A stretch of 64,000 nt of DNA, from positions 223,654-287,653 of the forward strand of contig NZ_JALJVC010000002.1 in the NCBI RefSeq assembly GCF_022967985.1. The letters are read 5' to 3'. This DNA comes from Acinetobacter lwoffii (lineage in GTDB: Bacteria > Pseudomonadota > Gammaproteobacteria > Pseudomonadales > Moraxellaceae). Of this stretch, positions 46,970 through 57,651 are shown piece by piece. The first letter of the stretch is position 1; each line of letters opens with the position of its first letter. The position numbers and the translations under genes were made by a program. A model generated the notes under the pieces. That model had not been told where the DNA came from and searched no databases. It saw only the letters and a list, made by a program, of their open reading frames with translations.

Positions 46970-47644
46970 ATGAAAAACACGATCAAAACAATCGCTTTAT
47001 CCGTCGCCTTTCTGTCTAGCGCAGGTATGGCATATGCCCAAGGAGATGAAACACCTACTGACGTCACCGTAGATACAGGCTTGCAAGCTACCTTGGATTC
47101 TATTTCTCAGCAGGTTGAAAATGGTTCTGCTTTGAATCTTGCAGTGAATACAGGTGATGTTGATGCAAGCGTTGATTTAGAAGCAATTGCAGAAGCTACA
47201 AGAGAAGCACCAGAGGCCATTAGTTCAATTGAAGGTACAATTGAAACTACTGCGATTGGTGCCGCGAATACAGGTAGTATCAGTATTGAGCAGGGTAGCT
47301 ACAATAAGGTGGTATCAGACATATCAGATGCCACGGATAACTACGACTACAGTGCAGTAACCAGTGCAACTAATAATTCTGAAACTCTAGAGGAGCTATC
47401 AGAGGTTTCGGATAGTTCAGATATCTCGGAAGTTATAAGTTCGACACTGAGTACTGACTATAGTGAGGAAATCAATGAAACTTTAAGCAATTATAGTGTA
47501 GCGAATATTGCCTATAATGCGGGTGCTATTGATGCATCTGTCAGTGCTATTTCAGAAGGAACTCAAACTGCTATTAACAACAGCATCACAACTACCGCTA
47601 TCGGTGCTGTGAATAGCGGTAGTATCACTGTGACTGTTAAATAA
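46970..47644 (+). CDS. Secreted Ser/Thr/Asn-rich repeat protein, candidate fibre subunit or adhesin
   Basis: 224 residues, with a Sec signal peptide ending AYAQ. Two related repeats, about 56-106 and 179-222, share NLAVNTG/NIAYNAG, DASV and the closing pattern TTAIGAxNxGSI (93-104 and 208-219). The middle (about 110-175) is a Ser/Asp/Glu-rich spacer. Almost no aromatic core and no cysteine, as in amyloid-like or beta-solenoid fibre proteins. AGGAAG upstream of the ATG. Confidence 0.7.
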   Translation: MKNTIKTIALSVAFLSSAGMAYAQGDETPTDVTVDTGLQATLDSISQQVENGSALNLAVNTGDVDASVDLEAIAEATREAPEAISSIEGTIETTAIGAANTGSISIEQGSYNKVVSDISDATDNYDYSAVTSATNNSETLEELSEVSDSSDISEVISSTLSTDYSEEINETLSNYSVANIAYNAGAIDASVSAISEGTQTAINNSITTTAIGAVNSGSITVTVK

Positions 47645-47666
47645 ACTCTTTTTTCGAGGTGAACAC

Positions 47667-47702
47667 AGGTCTAACTATTGGCAGATAGTTAGGCCTCTTT
47701 AT
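47667..47702 (+). terminator. Terminator of the CsgG-like locus
   Basis: AGGTCTAACTAT pairs with ATAGTTAGGCCT (one mismatch), loop TGGCAG, then CTTTATTTT. Confidence 0.75.
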
Positions 47703-47914
47703 TTTATAATAACATCCACATAAATTGTTGTTTATTCATCGGATAAAAAAGTACTTATTGTTTGACACTCTCTATTTCAGAAATTGAGTAGTCTGGAGCT
47801 TAAGATTAAGTCATTTATCTAGGATCAAATCTGGAAGAATAAATAAGAATTTAGGCTGAGCTATAGCCGAGTTTTGGATATTTTAAATTTATATCATCAG
47901 AAAAACGCAATAAA

Positions 47915-47938
47915 AAAAGAGCGCATCAGCGCTCTTTT
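47915..47938 (-). terminator. Terminator of xpt
   Basis: AAAAGAGCGC/GCGCTCTTTT, loop ATCA; on the minus strand it is followed by a T-run. Confidence 0.88.
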
Positions 47939-47955
47939 GAAATTCATTGGCGAGC

Positions 47956-48597
<642 letters not shown>

Positions 48598-48619
48598 TCA
48601 AGTGAAATTCGCCAAAAAC

Positions 48620-49333
48620 TTAGTTGCTTGCACCTTTATAGTCAGTTAACAGTAAACCATAGGAGGTTTTCTTGTCGACATGCGAAACTTTGACTGGAAG
48701 ATAGTCAAGTTTTGGTGCCAGCCAGAAAATGGTTTCACGACCTGGTTTGCTATGTTTCATCACCACTTTAATGGTATTAAAAGATCCGTATTTGGTACTT
48801 ATAGTCTCTGAACCCTGTTTGACAAACTTGCGGCCTTCAACTTCTTTAGCATCAGCGATGTAGTAATTTGCTTTCAGGCCTGAATTTTTTAAATCTTCAC
48901 GGATCTGCAATTCCGCATTCAACTCATCCAGAACATCTGCTCTCCAGGCAAAAGAACGTTTTTCATCATCTTTCTTGGTACTGATAGTTTTGCTGGAAGG
49001 ATTGAAATTAATACTCATAGTGTTGTTATGCACCAATACTTTACTACTGCGACTGAAACTGCTTGAGCCGATCTTGCCATTATTAAAAGTAAAGCGGCTG
49101 GTTTCGGTTGCAGAGGCAATCCCTCCAGCTTTTGCAGCAAAGACATAAGTCCAGTTATTGCCAGATTTACTTAGAGTCCGTGTTGCAGAACCCATGTTCT
49201 TGCCATTATAGCTAAATTGATAACTGGCCTGAAAAGGAGTCATGGCAAAAGCCTGGCTAGAAATACCAGTGAACAGTATCGCGCTGCTCAGACCCGTGGT
49301 CATCACTAAAGTTTTGAATACAGTCTTCGCCAT
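48620..49333 (-). CDS. Periplasmic DUF3108-family protein
   Basis: 237 residues, signal peptide ending SSQAFA. The beta-rich mature part (YQFSYNGKNMGSATRTLSK, FNTIKVVMKH, FWLAPKLDYLPVKVSH) fits the DUF3108 family, whose function is unknown. Follows the 234-residue protein gene on the same strand. Confidence 0.75.
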   Translation of the reverse strand: MAKTVFKTLVMTTGLSSAILFTGISSQAFAMTPFQASYQFSYNGKNMGSATRTLSKSGNNWTYVFAAKAGGIASATETSRFTFNNGKIGSSSFSRSSKVLVHNNTMSINFNPSSKTISTKKDDEKRSFAWRADVLDELNAELQIREDLKNSGLKANYYIADAKEVEGRKFVKQGSETISTKYGSFNTIKVVMKHSKPGRETIFWLAPKLDYLPVKVSHVDKKTSYGLLLTDYKGASN

Positions 49334-49492
49334 CAGTTATTTTCCTATATTGGTTAAACGGGCAAAAAATATCATTTATTGCACCCTTTATTATTTGGGC
49401 AAAATATGGAAGTTGAAGGGATATTTCTGCCAAAAATGTATATTTCATGTAGTTTTATGGAACTTTTGTTCAAAAACTACGTTTGACATGAT

Positions 49493-50179
49493 TTAAGAAG
49501 GATCTTTCTGTTTGATAGGGGTGACCCGGTTGTCATCCATCTTGTCTTCATCCCAGTTCTCTTCCTGATCTTGGGAAAGTTTTCTAAACAGGGCGGCCAG
49601 ATTGACATTACCAATCACCACCAGTTCGGCTTCACGAAGTACTGCGTGATTCACATGAACTTTGCCCAAGGTATCAATGACCGATCGGCTTTTACCTAAC
49701 CAGCGATTTAAATCCAGATAGAGCAAGTCATCGATGACTTTAATCACGCCCAGTTTTTCCAAAATCATTCCCAAAGGATCTTTATTCAAGACACGTTGAT
49801 AGAAGAACAGGCCAAAACGCACGCCAAGTTTATAAAGCATATTCGGATATTTGGCTTCAATCAGCTGGGTATCACTAATTTGCTCGAACACGATCAACTG
49901 GGTGGTTTTATTCAGTTCCATCTGTACCAGTTTCAAATCAACCGATAAAGTGACAATCAGGCCTTTATAATCCAGTGTTGCGTAGAGACGCAGCCAGTCT
50001 TCATGTAAATCTGCGTGTAAGTCTTTCAATGCATCGACATTGTCTGTGACAAAGCGCTGAAAGGTTGCATTTAGGAAGACTTGCGATAGGGGAAATTCAC
50101 GCTCATCTTCAATAAATCCTTCCGCCCTCTGATACACTTGGCGGATTCGGTTGGAAATATTGGAAATTAGCGTTTGCAT
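49493..50179 (-). CDS. Conserved-looking cytoplasmic protein, function unknown
   Basis: 228 residues from MQTLISNISNRIRQVYQ. Alpha/beta character, no signal peptide, and a C-terminal charged tail (DQEENWDEDKMDDNR). The start was moved from a TTG at 50197 to the ATG at 50179, which has AGGA upstream. No family was recognised. Confidence 0.6.
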   Translation of the reverse strand: MQTLISNISNRIRQVYQRAEGFIEDEREFPLSQVFLNATFQRFVTDNVDALKDLHADLHEDWLRLYATLDYKGLIVTLSVDLKLVQMELNKTTQLIVFEQISDTQLIEAKYPNMLYKLGVRFGLFFYQRVLNKDPLGMILEKLGVIKVIDDLLYLDLNRWLGKSRSVIDTLGKVHVNHAVLREAELVVIGNVNLAALFRKLSQDQEENWDEDKMDDNRVTPIKQKDPS

Positions 50180-50433
50180 ACTGAAGCGTCCTGGCAACTT
50201 TATTTTTGACTCGGGATGTATCTTGTCGAATTGTATGAAAAATACAAGCGTTCATGCTTGAAGTTTAGCAAAATAAATAGCACCATTTTTATAGTTTTAG
50301 TTATGTAACGTTGAAGATTTGATGGATTTGGCATTTTAAAAAGATAAATGACGAATCCGTTTATTTTTAATCTTTCAAATACTTTTTTGGGGAGCTGAAC
50401 TCATTATTGAGTTTAGGCGAATGTGAAAAAACG

Positions 50434-51300
50434 ATGATACTCATGCCTCTGGTCAGAACTTGGTGGAAAGATCCAGTGTTTAGCAGTGCGTTGCTTGCCG
50501 CAGGCATTCTGCATTTGATCGTGCTGACACTGGAATTTGGTATGCCGCAAGATCGGGATACCAGTACCAAAGAAATCGCGGTCAGCTTGCGCCAGACTGA
50601 TGAAAAAATTGAGCATGCTGATTTTCTGGCCCAAACGGACCAGCAGGGTTCCGGCCAGTTTAGAGAAGCTCATCGCATGTCGAGTGATATGCCATCGCCA
50701 TTAATGGAGCAACATGCAGGCGAAGAACTGCAAGAAAGTCTGGAGATGCTGCAACAACAACAGGAACTCAGTTTTGAAGAAAAAGTCCTGATGACCACCT
50801 TGAGCTGGCAAAAGCAGGCGGAAGAAAATCAGCGTAAAAAAATGCAGGAGCAATTACAGAGCCAGTTTCAGGCAAAAGCGGCCATGGTCGCCAGTCTGGA
50901 AGCGCAATATTTACAGCGTCAGCAAAATTTCAGTCGTCAGCAAAAAATTAAGACTGTGGATGGTATTCAGTCCAAACAGGATGTTTCGGCCGCATATCTG
51001 GAAAAGTTCCGTGAAAAAGTGGAATTTTATGGTAACCGTTATTATCCGGAAGCAGCAAAACAACAGAATCTAGCAGGGGAAGTGCGGCTGATGGTGATCC
51101 TGAACCAGAATGGCGGAATTCGTGCCATTCGACTGATTGACAGTTCAGGACATGCCATGCTGGACGAAGCAGCCAAAGCTTCCGTGCGTAAGGCAGCCCC
51201 ATTTGGTGCTTTCGACAGTAAAATGAAAGAAATTTCCGAACTGCGGGTGATTCGTACCTGGCGATTTGATCCGGCAGAAGCAGAATTTGAGGTGCGTTAG
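50434..51300 (+). CDS. TonB-like energy transducer protein
   Basis: 288 residues: an N-terminal membrane anchor (about 14-33), a long Gln/Glu-rich coiled-coil spacer (about 60-190) and a TonB C-terminal domain (about 200-288) with YYPEAAKQQNLAGEVRLMV and RTWRFDPAE. It lacks the Pro-rich spacer of classical TonB. No ExbB/ExbD genes are adjacent. Start uncertain: a TTG at 50407 has GGGGAG 12 bases upstream. Confidence 0.75.
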   Translation: MILMPLVRTWWKDPVFSSALLAAGILHLIVLTLEFGMPQDRDTSTKEIAVSLRQTDEKIEHADFLAQTDQQGSGQFREAHRMSSDMPSPLMEQHAGEELQESLEMLQQQQELSFEEKVLMTTLSWQKQAEENQRKKMQEQLQSQFQAKAAMVASLEAQYLQRQQNFSRQQKIKTVDGIQSKQDVSAAYLEKFREKVEFYGNRYYPEAAKQQNLAGEVRLMVILNQNGGIRAIRLIDSSGHAMLDEAAKASVRKAAPFGAFDSKMKEISELRVIRTWRFDPAEAEFEVR

Positions 51301-51315
51301 ACCATTTTATTCATT

Positions 51316-51423
51316 TGTAAACCCTCCCTTTAACTCCCTCCCAACGGGAGAGAGAACTATCATTGAGCTATAGGTATTAAAACTCCCTCTCCTTATGGGA
51401 GAGGGTTGGGGTGAGGGTAAACA
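51316..51423. repeat. REP/MITE-like intergenic element, 108 bp
   Basis: Ends TGTAAACCCTC and GAGGGTAAACA form an imperfect terminal inverted repeat. The interior carries two CTCCCTC.../...GGGAGAG arms of the kind found in widespread proteobacterial intergenic repeats. It holds no open frame and lies between convergent genes. Confidence 0.65.
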
Positions 51424-51425
51424 AT

Positions 51426-51454
51426 AAAAAAAGCGAGCCGAAGCTCACTTTTTA
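51426..51454. terminator. Terminator between TonB-like gene and ybeY
   Basis: AAAAAGCGAGC/GCTCACTTTTT with one mismatch, loop CGAA. Usable by both genes. Confidence 0.8.
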
Positions 51455-51467
51455 TAGCAAGAAAATT

Positions 51468-51953
51468 TTAGCCTTGTTCTAAATACGGATTATCAAAACC
51501 AAGTTTTGCTAGAATCTCGATTTCAATGCCTTCCATTTCTTCGGCATCTTCATCCGAGGTTTCATGGTCATAGCCCATCAGGTGCAAAGTGCCATGTACC
51601 AGCATATGGGTAAAGTGAGTCAAAGGCGCTTTTTGCTGTTCCAGCGCTTCGGCCAGCACTACAGGAATACAGATCACCAGATCACCAATGGGAAATGCAT
51701 CCAGAAACTGCGCCATTTCATCTGGAAGTTCACTCGGAAAAGACAGGACATTGGTCGGTTTGTCCTTGCCGCGATATTCCAGATTCAGTTTATGACTTTC
51801 GTCATTGTCGACACAGGCAATTCCAATTTCGCAATCACTTTGAGTGCCAATATGACGTAAAGTGGTTTCTACAACTTTTTTAATATAGGCACGTTTCAGC
51901 ACCAGTTCAGGCGACTGAAAGTCCTGTTGTAAGGAAAGACTAAGTTTCAACAC
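51468..51953 (-). CDS. ybeY: Endoribonuclease YbeY (rRNA maturation)
   Basis: 161 residues with the zinc motif [11 protein letters not shown] at 120-130. YbeY acts in 16S rRNA 3'-end maturation and ribosome quality control. The order miaB-phoH-ybeY on one strand is conserved. Confidence 0.94.
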   Translation of the reverse strand: MLKLSLSLQQDFQSPELVLKRAYIKKVVETTLRHIGTQSDCEIGIACVDNDESHKLNLEYRGKDKPTNVLSFPSELPDEMAQFLDAFPIGDLVICIPVVLAEALEQQKAPLTHFTHMLVHGTLHLMGYDHETSDEDAEEMEGIEIEILAKLGFDNPYLEQG

Positions 51954-51972
51954 AAATCCTTAAGTTTAAAGC

Positions 51973-53049
51973 TTAATGCTGTGCGTCTGCCGCAGCATCA
52001 TTTTCAGCGATCAAGGCATCCTGACGTGCTTTACGTTCGGCACGTGCTTCAGCACTTAAACGCTGCTGTTCACTGTCCCAGCCTTCGTAGGCTTCGACAA
52101 TTTTCTGTACCAGCTGATGACGTACCACATCACGCGAATGGAAACGGGTGATATGAATTTCAGGAATTTTATCAATCACACGCAAGGCATGTGACAGACC
52201 GGATTGCTGACCACGCGGTAAATCTACCTGAGTTACGTCGCCGGTAATCACGGCACGTGAACCAAAACCTAGGCGGGTCAGGAACATCTTCATCTGTTCT
52301 GGGGTGGTATTCTGCGCTTCATCCAGAATCACGAAAGAATGATTCAAGGTACGGCCACGCATATAAGCAAGCGGAGCCACTTCAATCACCTGACGTTCGA
52401 TCAGCTTGGCCACTTTTTCAAAGCCAAGCATTTCATACAGCGCGTCATACAAGGGACGTAAATAAGGATCGATTTTCTGGGTTAAATCTCCCGGCAGGAA
52501 ACCGAGTTTTTCACCGGCTTCAACCGCAGGACGAACCAGCAGAATGCGCTGGATTTCATTGCGCTCCAGCATATCCACTGCAGCTGCAACGGCAAGATAG
52601 GTTTTACCTGTACCGGCAGGGCCAATACCAAAAGAAATATCACTTTGCAGAATGCGCTGTACATAGCGTTTCTGGTTGGCACCACGCGGGTTGATCCGGC
52701 CTTTACGGGTTTGCAGCCAGACATTGTCCAGCCCCGTATGTTCCTGATCATCCAGATCTTGCTGAAGTTCACGGTCAGTCTGGCTGCCCTGAATCATCAG
52801 ATGTAAAGTATCTGCACTAATCTGCTGACTATGTTCAGATTCTTCATGAAGACGTTGCAAGAGCATTTCGGCTCTCTCAACGGCATCGATTCCACCATCA
52901 ATAATAAAACTTTCTCCACGATGGGAGATTTTGACGTCTAAACGTTGTTCAATTTGCTTCAAATGGCCGTTATAGGCACCTAACATGGCTTGTATACGGT
53001 CCATCGAAATTCCAGGAAAAGCTACTGTACGTCGAATCGCTGCAGTCAA
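51973..53049 (-). CDS. PhoH-like ATPase (YbeZ)
   Basis: 358 residues: N-terminal KH-like region (about 15-70), then a PhoH ATPase domain with Walker A GPAGTGKT at 143-150 and Walker B FVILDEAQN at about 247-255. It interacts with YbeY in E. coli and may act in ribosome-linked RNA processing. 19 bases upstream of ybeY. Confidence 0.93.
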   Translation of the reverse strand: MTAAIRRTVAFPGISMDRIQAMLGAYNGHLKQIEQRLDVKISHRGESFIIDGGIDAVERAEMLLQRLHEESEHSQQISADTLHLMIQGSQTDRELQQDLDDQEHTGLDNVWLQTRKGRINPRGANQKRYVQRILQSDISFGIGPAGTGKTYLAVAAAVDMLERNEIQRILLVRPAVEAGEKLGFLPGDLTQKIDPYLRPLYDALYEMLGFEKVAKLIERQVIEVAPLAYMRGRTLNHSFVILDEAQNTTPEQMKMFLTRLGFGSRAVITGDVTQVDLPRGQQSGLSHALRVIDKIPEIHITRFHSRDVVRHQLVQKIVEAYEGWDSEQQRLSAEARAERKARQDALIAENDAAADAQH

Positions 53050-53086
53050 GAGTGTTCCTTATGAAGTGTGCGTTATATGCTCTACA

Positions 53087-54544
53087 TTACGCCACGTCAG
53101 GCTCAAGATTCAAGAGCTCACCATAAACTAAATTCAAAGTTTTAATTTCGGTAATTTCAATCTCGGCAAAGCGGCCTACCCAGGCAGGGTCACCAATAAA
53201 GTTGACATAACGGGTATTGTCCGCCGTACCGACCAGAATATTCGGATCTTTATCAGAAACTTTTTCGATCAGTACACGCTGGATAGACCCGAGCATGGCA
53301 TCCGTCTTGTCAATGCTTGAACGCTTAATCCATTGCTGAACTTTAGCCAGACGTTCTTTTTTCACATCTTCAGAGATCGTATCTTCCAGTTCTGCCGCAG
53401 GCGTACCCGGGCGTTTTGAATAGATAAAACTATAAGAGTGGTCGAAATCTAGATCCTGAATAAACTGATAAGTCTCTTCAAAGTTTTCGTCAGTTTCACC
53501 AGGGAAACCAATGATAAAGTCTGAAGATAAATGCATATCTGGGCGAACTGCACGTAACTTTTTAATCTTCTCGATATAGACATCAATGGTGTGGTTGCGC
53601 TTCATGGCCTGAAGTACATCATTGGAACCGCTTTGTACCGGCAGATGCAGATGTGAAACCATTTGTGGCAGGTCACGATAACACTGGATCAGGTCATCAT
53701 TAAATTCCAGTGGATGCGAGGTGGTATAACGAATACGGCCAATGCCCGGAATATCTGCAACCAAACGTAAAAGATCGGCAAAGGTACAGATATTGCCTTC
53801 AAAAGTTTCACCGCGATAACCGTTTACGTTCTGACCCAAAAGTGAAATTTCACGCACGCCTTTTTCTGCCAGACCCGCAATTTCAGCGAGCACATCATCC
53901 AGTGGACGAGATACTTCTTCACCACGCGTATACGGCACCACACAAAAAGAACAGTATTTAGAACAGCCTTCCATGATCGAGACAAAAGCTTTATAACCTT
54001 CAACACGCGGTTCAGGTAAAAAGTCGAATTTCTCGATGTCCGGGAAGGAAATATCCACCAGTTTGATTTTTTCTTTTTTCGGCTTTTCGATCTGCTCAAA
54101 ATGCTGATCCAGCATTTGCGGCAAACGGTGCAGGGTTTGCGGGCCAAAGATCATGTCGACATAATTGGCACGTTTCTGGATGTTATCGCCTTCCTGAGAC
54201 GCCACACAACCACCAACACCAATAATCAGGTCAGGATTTTTATCTTTAAGCTTACGCCAGCGACCCAGCTCGGAGAAGACTTTTTCCTGTGCCTTTTCAC
54301 GGATCGAGCAGGTATTCATCAGCAGAATATCGGCATCTTTAGGATCGGTGGTCAGCACATAGCCATGAGAATCGCCTAACAGGTCTGCCATACGGTGACT
54401 GTCGTACTCATTCATCTGACACCCTTGCGTTTCGATGTACAGTTTTTTGACTGAAGCATCGCTAATTGGGGTGTGCGCTGGCTGGGTAACAGTGTTTTCT
54501 GAGGCAGCTGGGGCACCATTCGGAATGAAGGTTTGAACCGTCAT
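53087..54544 (-). CDS. miaB: tRNA-2-methylthio-N6-dimethylallyladenosine synthase
   Basis: 485-residue radical-SAM methylthiotransferase. The auxiliary cluster cysteines are C42, C79 and C113; the radical-SAM set CSKYCSFC gives C194, C198 and C201. A C-terminal TRAM domain follows about residue 415. It modifies A37 of tRNAs reading UNN codons. The start is taken as MTVQTF at 54544 because GTAGGAG lies 6 bases upstream; a longer frame to 54604 is open. Confidence 0.95.
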   Translation of the reverse strand: MTVQTFIPNGAPAASENTVTQPAHTPISDASVKKLYIETQGCQMNEYDSHRMADLLGDSHGYVLTTDPKDADILLMNTCSIREKAQEKVFSELGRWRKLKDKNPDLIIGVGGCVASQEGDNIQKRANYVDMIFGPQTLHRLPQMLDQHFEQIEKPKKEKIKLVDISFPDIEKFDFLPEPRVEGYKAFVSIMEGCSKYCSFCVVPYTRGEEVSRPLDDVLAEIAGLAEKGVREISLLGQNVNGYRGETFEGNICTFADLLRLVADIPGIGRIRYTTSHPLEFNDDLIQCYRDLPQMVSHLHLPVQSGSNDVLQAMKRNHTIDVYIEKIKKLRAVRPDMHLSSDFIIGFPGETDENFEETYQFIQDLDFDHSYSFIYSKRPGTPAAELEDTISEDVKKERLAKVQQWIKRSSIDKTDAMLGSIQRVLIEKVSDKDPNILVGTADNTRYVNFIGDPAWVGRFAEIEITEIKTLNLVYGELLNLEPDVA

Positions 54545-54857
54545 GTAGGCTCCTACAAGGTAATACGTTGAAAGAGTGAACGAACAGCCTGATTGATGCA
54601 TCAAACAGGTGAATAAAAATTCAATTCACGGACTGAAATCTTGGAAAGGCGCATATTTTAGCAGGAAAGTCGCTTAAACTTATAGCCCAAATTAACTGTG
54701 GAAAAATATTGATTTATGGGCAAAAATTGTCTGTAGATTAATATTGCTTAATCATAAGGTTACATAACTGAACAATAGAGTTGGTTATAATCTTCAAACT
54801 AGCTCTTATGATATGCAACATGGGCAAAGCACAAAATCGATGATAGAAGGCAAAGGG

Positions 54858-56813
54858 ATGTTGAAACACACTAAAACTATGTATAAATACTATAAATTAA
54901 TTACTTTAAGTGTGGCATGTATCTGTTCAGCGAGTACACAGGCAGCAGAAGAACAATTTAATGATGCCTTGCGTGCAGCCAATGCAGGCAATATTGAACT
55001 GTTACAGCAATATCGTCTGTCTATGCAGAATGATGCCTTGGGCTATTATCCGGAATACTGGATTTTAAACCAGAATCTTGCCATGCAGCCTGTCAGCCAG
55101 ATTATCAGCTTTGCCCAGCGTTACCCTCAATCCGCCATGGCTGAAAAGCTGGCAGCGGACTATGTCGAAGAAAAAGTAAAAATGGCAGACTTTAGCACTG
55201 CCCAACCGGTATTGCCTTATGTGACCAATGCCGATCCTGCCGAAGCCTGTGCAGTGGCACAAGTGCGTGCCAAAGCTGGTGATGAACTGGTTTATGCCGA
55301 GTTTAAAGAAGTCTGGTTAACCACCAACAGCCAACCCGATTCTTGTACTGGTTTAGGCCGAATGATGTTATCCAGTCCACTCATGACCTCAGAAGACCGT
55401 CAGCAGCGACTCTGGGGACAACTTCGTGCCGGACAGTCAGGTCAGGCCATTGCGACAGCGCAAGGCATTGGTCTAAATCTGTCTCTGGCACAACTGAATT
55501 CGATTCAGGCCAATCCCACTAATTATTTGTGGTCTGCGCCTAAAAGTACTGCGGCAGAGCATGCCTATCTGATTTATGCGCTGGGACGTCTGGCCGATAG
55601 CGATTTGGACTCAGCTTTGTCTATCGTCAAACGTACCGCAGAAGGCACACCTGCATCTGTACAACGCGCCTTATATCGTGCTGTCGGTTATATCGGTGGT
55701 ACTACAGTGATGAAAAACAACTTCAATCGGGAAGTGTTGAATGCGCTAGATGCCAGCTATGGCCTGCCATTTAGCCCGGAAGAAGCCGAAATTTATGCAC
55801 GTCAGGCCATCCGTTTTAGTGCTTGGGAAAGCCTGATTCGTGCCATTGATAGCATGAGTGTTAATCAAAAGCAGGAAGACCGTTGGCAATATTGGCTGGC
55901 GCGTGCCAGCGAACAACGTACTGATCGTGCTTCCAAACAGGCAGCAGAAAGTATTTATCGTAAGCTGGCGACCGGAGATGACTATCACAATCTTCTGGCA
56001 CGCGACAAGCTGGGGCAGGTGACTGCGAGTACACCAAATCCAGCGCAGCCATCCAATCAGGCTATGCAGCGCTTGAATCAGGATATTCATTTCCGCCGTG
56101 CTTTCACCTTACGTAATATCAGCGCCCCGGAGAACTATATTAACCGGGAATGGAACTGGGCAGTGCGTCAGGCTTATCTAAAGAAGGATGATGACCTGTT
56201 GCTGGCCGCGGCAAAACGTGCCATGGATATGGGCTGGCATGATCGTGCCATTTATGCCGCTGACCGTACCGCGAACAAGCATAACTATAATTATCGTTAT
56301 CCAATGCCACATCAGAACTATGTGGTCAGCCATAGTCGCAATGCCGGCATAGATCCTGCCTGGGCCTATGGTTTGATGCGTCAGGAAAGCCGTTTTAATA
56401 CGGTGGCACGTTCACATGTAGGCGCGGGTGGTCTGATGCAGATTATGCCGGACACGGCCAAGCTGGTGGCACGTCAAATGGGTGAAGCTTATAACCCGGC
56501 GGCACTCACCGATATGAATACCAATATTCGCTACGGAACATTCTATTTATCTACGATTCAGCGTCAGCTTAGCGATAGTCCGGTTCTGGCAACGGCAGGC
56601 TATAATGCCGGTCCAAACCGTGCCCGTCGCTGGCAGCCAGAATTTCAGGGGATTGCCGCAGATCAATATACTGAAAGTATTCCTTTACTTGAAACCCGGG
56701 ATTATGTGAAACATGTCATGACCAATGCCACGCATTACGGTATCTTGTTAGGACAGGGGGCACAGTCAGTGGGTAAACGCATGCAACTGATACCATTACG
56801 TAATACACAATAA
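54858..56813 (+). CDS. slt: Soluble lytic murein transglycosylase
   Basis: 651 residues with a Sec signal peptide from MLKHTK. A helical superhelix region (about 40-470) precedes the SLT domain, where the catalytic glutamate is E510 in QESRFN, followed by GAGGLMQIMPDTA and NAGPNRARRW. It cleaves peptidoglycan to anhydro-muropeptides. The ATG at 54858 has AGAAGG 7 bases upstream. Confidence 0.93.
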   Translation: MLKHTKTMYKYYKLITLSVACICSASTQAAEEQFNDALRAANAGNIELLQQYRLSMQNDALGYYPEYWILNQNLAMQPVSQIISFAQRYPQSAMAEKLAADYVEEKVKMADFSTAQPVLPYVTNADPAEACAVAQVRAKAGDELVYAEFKEVWLTTNSQPDSCTGLGRMMLSSPLMTSEDRQQRLWGQLRAGQSGQAIATAQGIGLNLSLAQLNSIQANPTNYLWSAPKSTAAEHAYLIYALGRLADSDLDSALSIVKRTAEGTPASVQRALYRAVGYIGGTTVMKNNFNREVLNALDASYGLPFSPEEAEIYARQAIRFSAWESLIRAIDSMSVNQKQEDRWQYWLARASEQRTDRASKQAAESIYRKLATGDDYHNLLARDKLGQVTASTPNPAQPSNQAMQRLNQDIHFRRAFTLRNISAPENYINREWNWAVRQAYLKKDDDLLLAAAKRAMDMGWHDRAIYAADRTANKHNYNYRYPMPHQNYVVSHSRNAGIDPAWAYGLMRQESRFNTVARSHVGAGGLMQIMPDTAKLVARQMGEAYNPAALTDMNTNIRYGTFYLSTIQRQLSDSPVLATAGYNAGPNRARRWQPEFQGIAADQYTESIPLLETRDYVKHVMTNATHYGILLGQGAQSVGKRMQLIPLRNTQ

Positions 56814-56845
56814 AATTAAAATTATTGGGGGATGGTGATTTATTC

Positions 56846-57484
56846 ATGAAAATAATGAAGGATCGTCGAGTCTGGGCTGGATTGGTTGCGCTTGTGGTTT
56901 TGGCCAGCAGTCCGGCAGTGTTTGCTACGCCGACAGACTATGTCATGGATGTACAAATGGTCCCGGCCTTATGTAGTCTGTATCCGGAATATGCCAAGAA
57001 ACGAAAATGTCTGGAAGGTTATTCGCTGAATATCTCTGGCTTATATCCTCAGACCACATCACAAAATTGCACGACCAATAGCTCTGCGAAACTGTCACCA
57101 CTTCAGTCCAAGGTAGTGGCCAGGATCATGCCGGATGACAATACCCGGACAATCTTATGGCGCAATATCGGTGGCTGTGTGCCGATGAATGCCAGTCAAT
57201 ATTTCCGGACGATTATCAATTATGCAGATCGTCTCAAAGTGCCTGCAGAACTGACGGAACAGGAAAATATTACGATTTCTGTCGATACATTGCGGGCCAA
57301 ATTCCTGAAAATTAATCCACAATTACCGGGTAATGCCTTGAGATTTAACTGCCAGCAAACCCAGTCGGCCAGCGTACTTACCTCGATCAAGGTCTGTTAT
57401 CGCCCCAATGGCAATTACAAATCCTGTCCTGCCAACATTATTAATACATGCCCAAAAACTGTCACAATAAAAGGAACATACTGA
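56846..57484 (+). CDS. RNase T2-like secreted protein without catalytic residues
   Basis: 212 residues with a signal peptide ending in AVFA. The layout is that of RNase T2: CAS1 region NISGLYP at 62-68 (normally IHGLWP) and CAS2 region ILWRNIGGC at 103-111 (normally HEWxKHGTC), followed by NASQYFRTIINYADRL. All four CAS histidine, glutamate and lysine residues are replaced, while the cysteine and aromatic framework remains. It is therefore probably a non-enzymatic binder or inhibitor, though misassignment of the family is possible. Immediately downstream of slt. Confidence 0.6.
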   Translation: MKIMKDRRVWAGLVALVVLASSPAVFATPTDYVMDVQMVPALCSLYPEYAKKRKCLEGYSLNISGLYPQTTSQNCTTNSSAKLSPLQSKVVARIMPDDNTRTILWRNIGGCVPMNASQYFRTIINYADRLKVPAELTEQENITISVDTLRAKFLKINPQLPGNALRFNCQQTQSASVLTSIKVCYRPNGNYKSCPANIINTCPKTVTIKGTY

Positions 57485-57651
57485 GCTTTTTTGCCGATTT
57501 AATTTATATTTCCTATCAGACTTTAGGTGAAATCCGTCCTCTTTTATATGCATCTGACAAAGGATTGGAGTACAATCTTTCGCGTTTACGATTATTAGAT
57601 TAAATACTAACTATTTAATCGCATTGAATATCCTCAATTGGAGATAATTAG

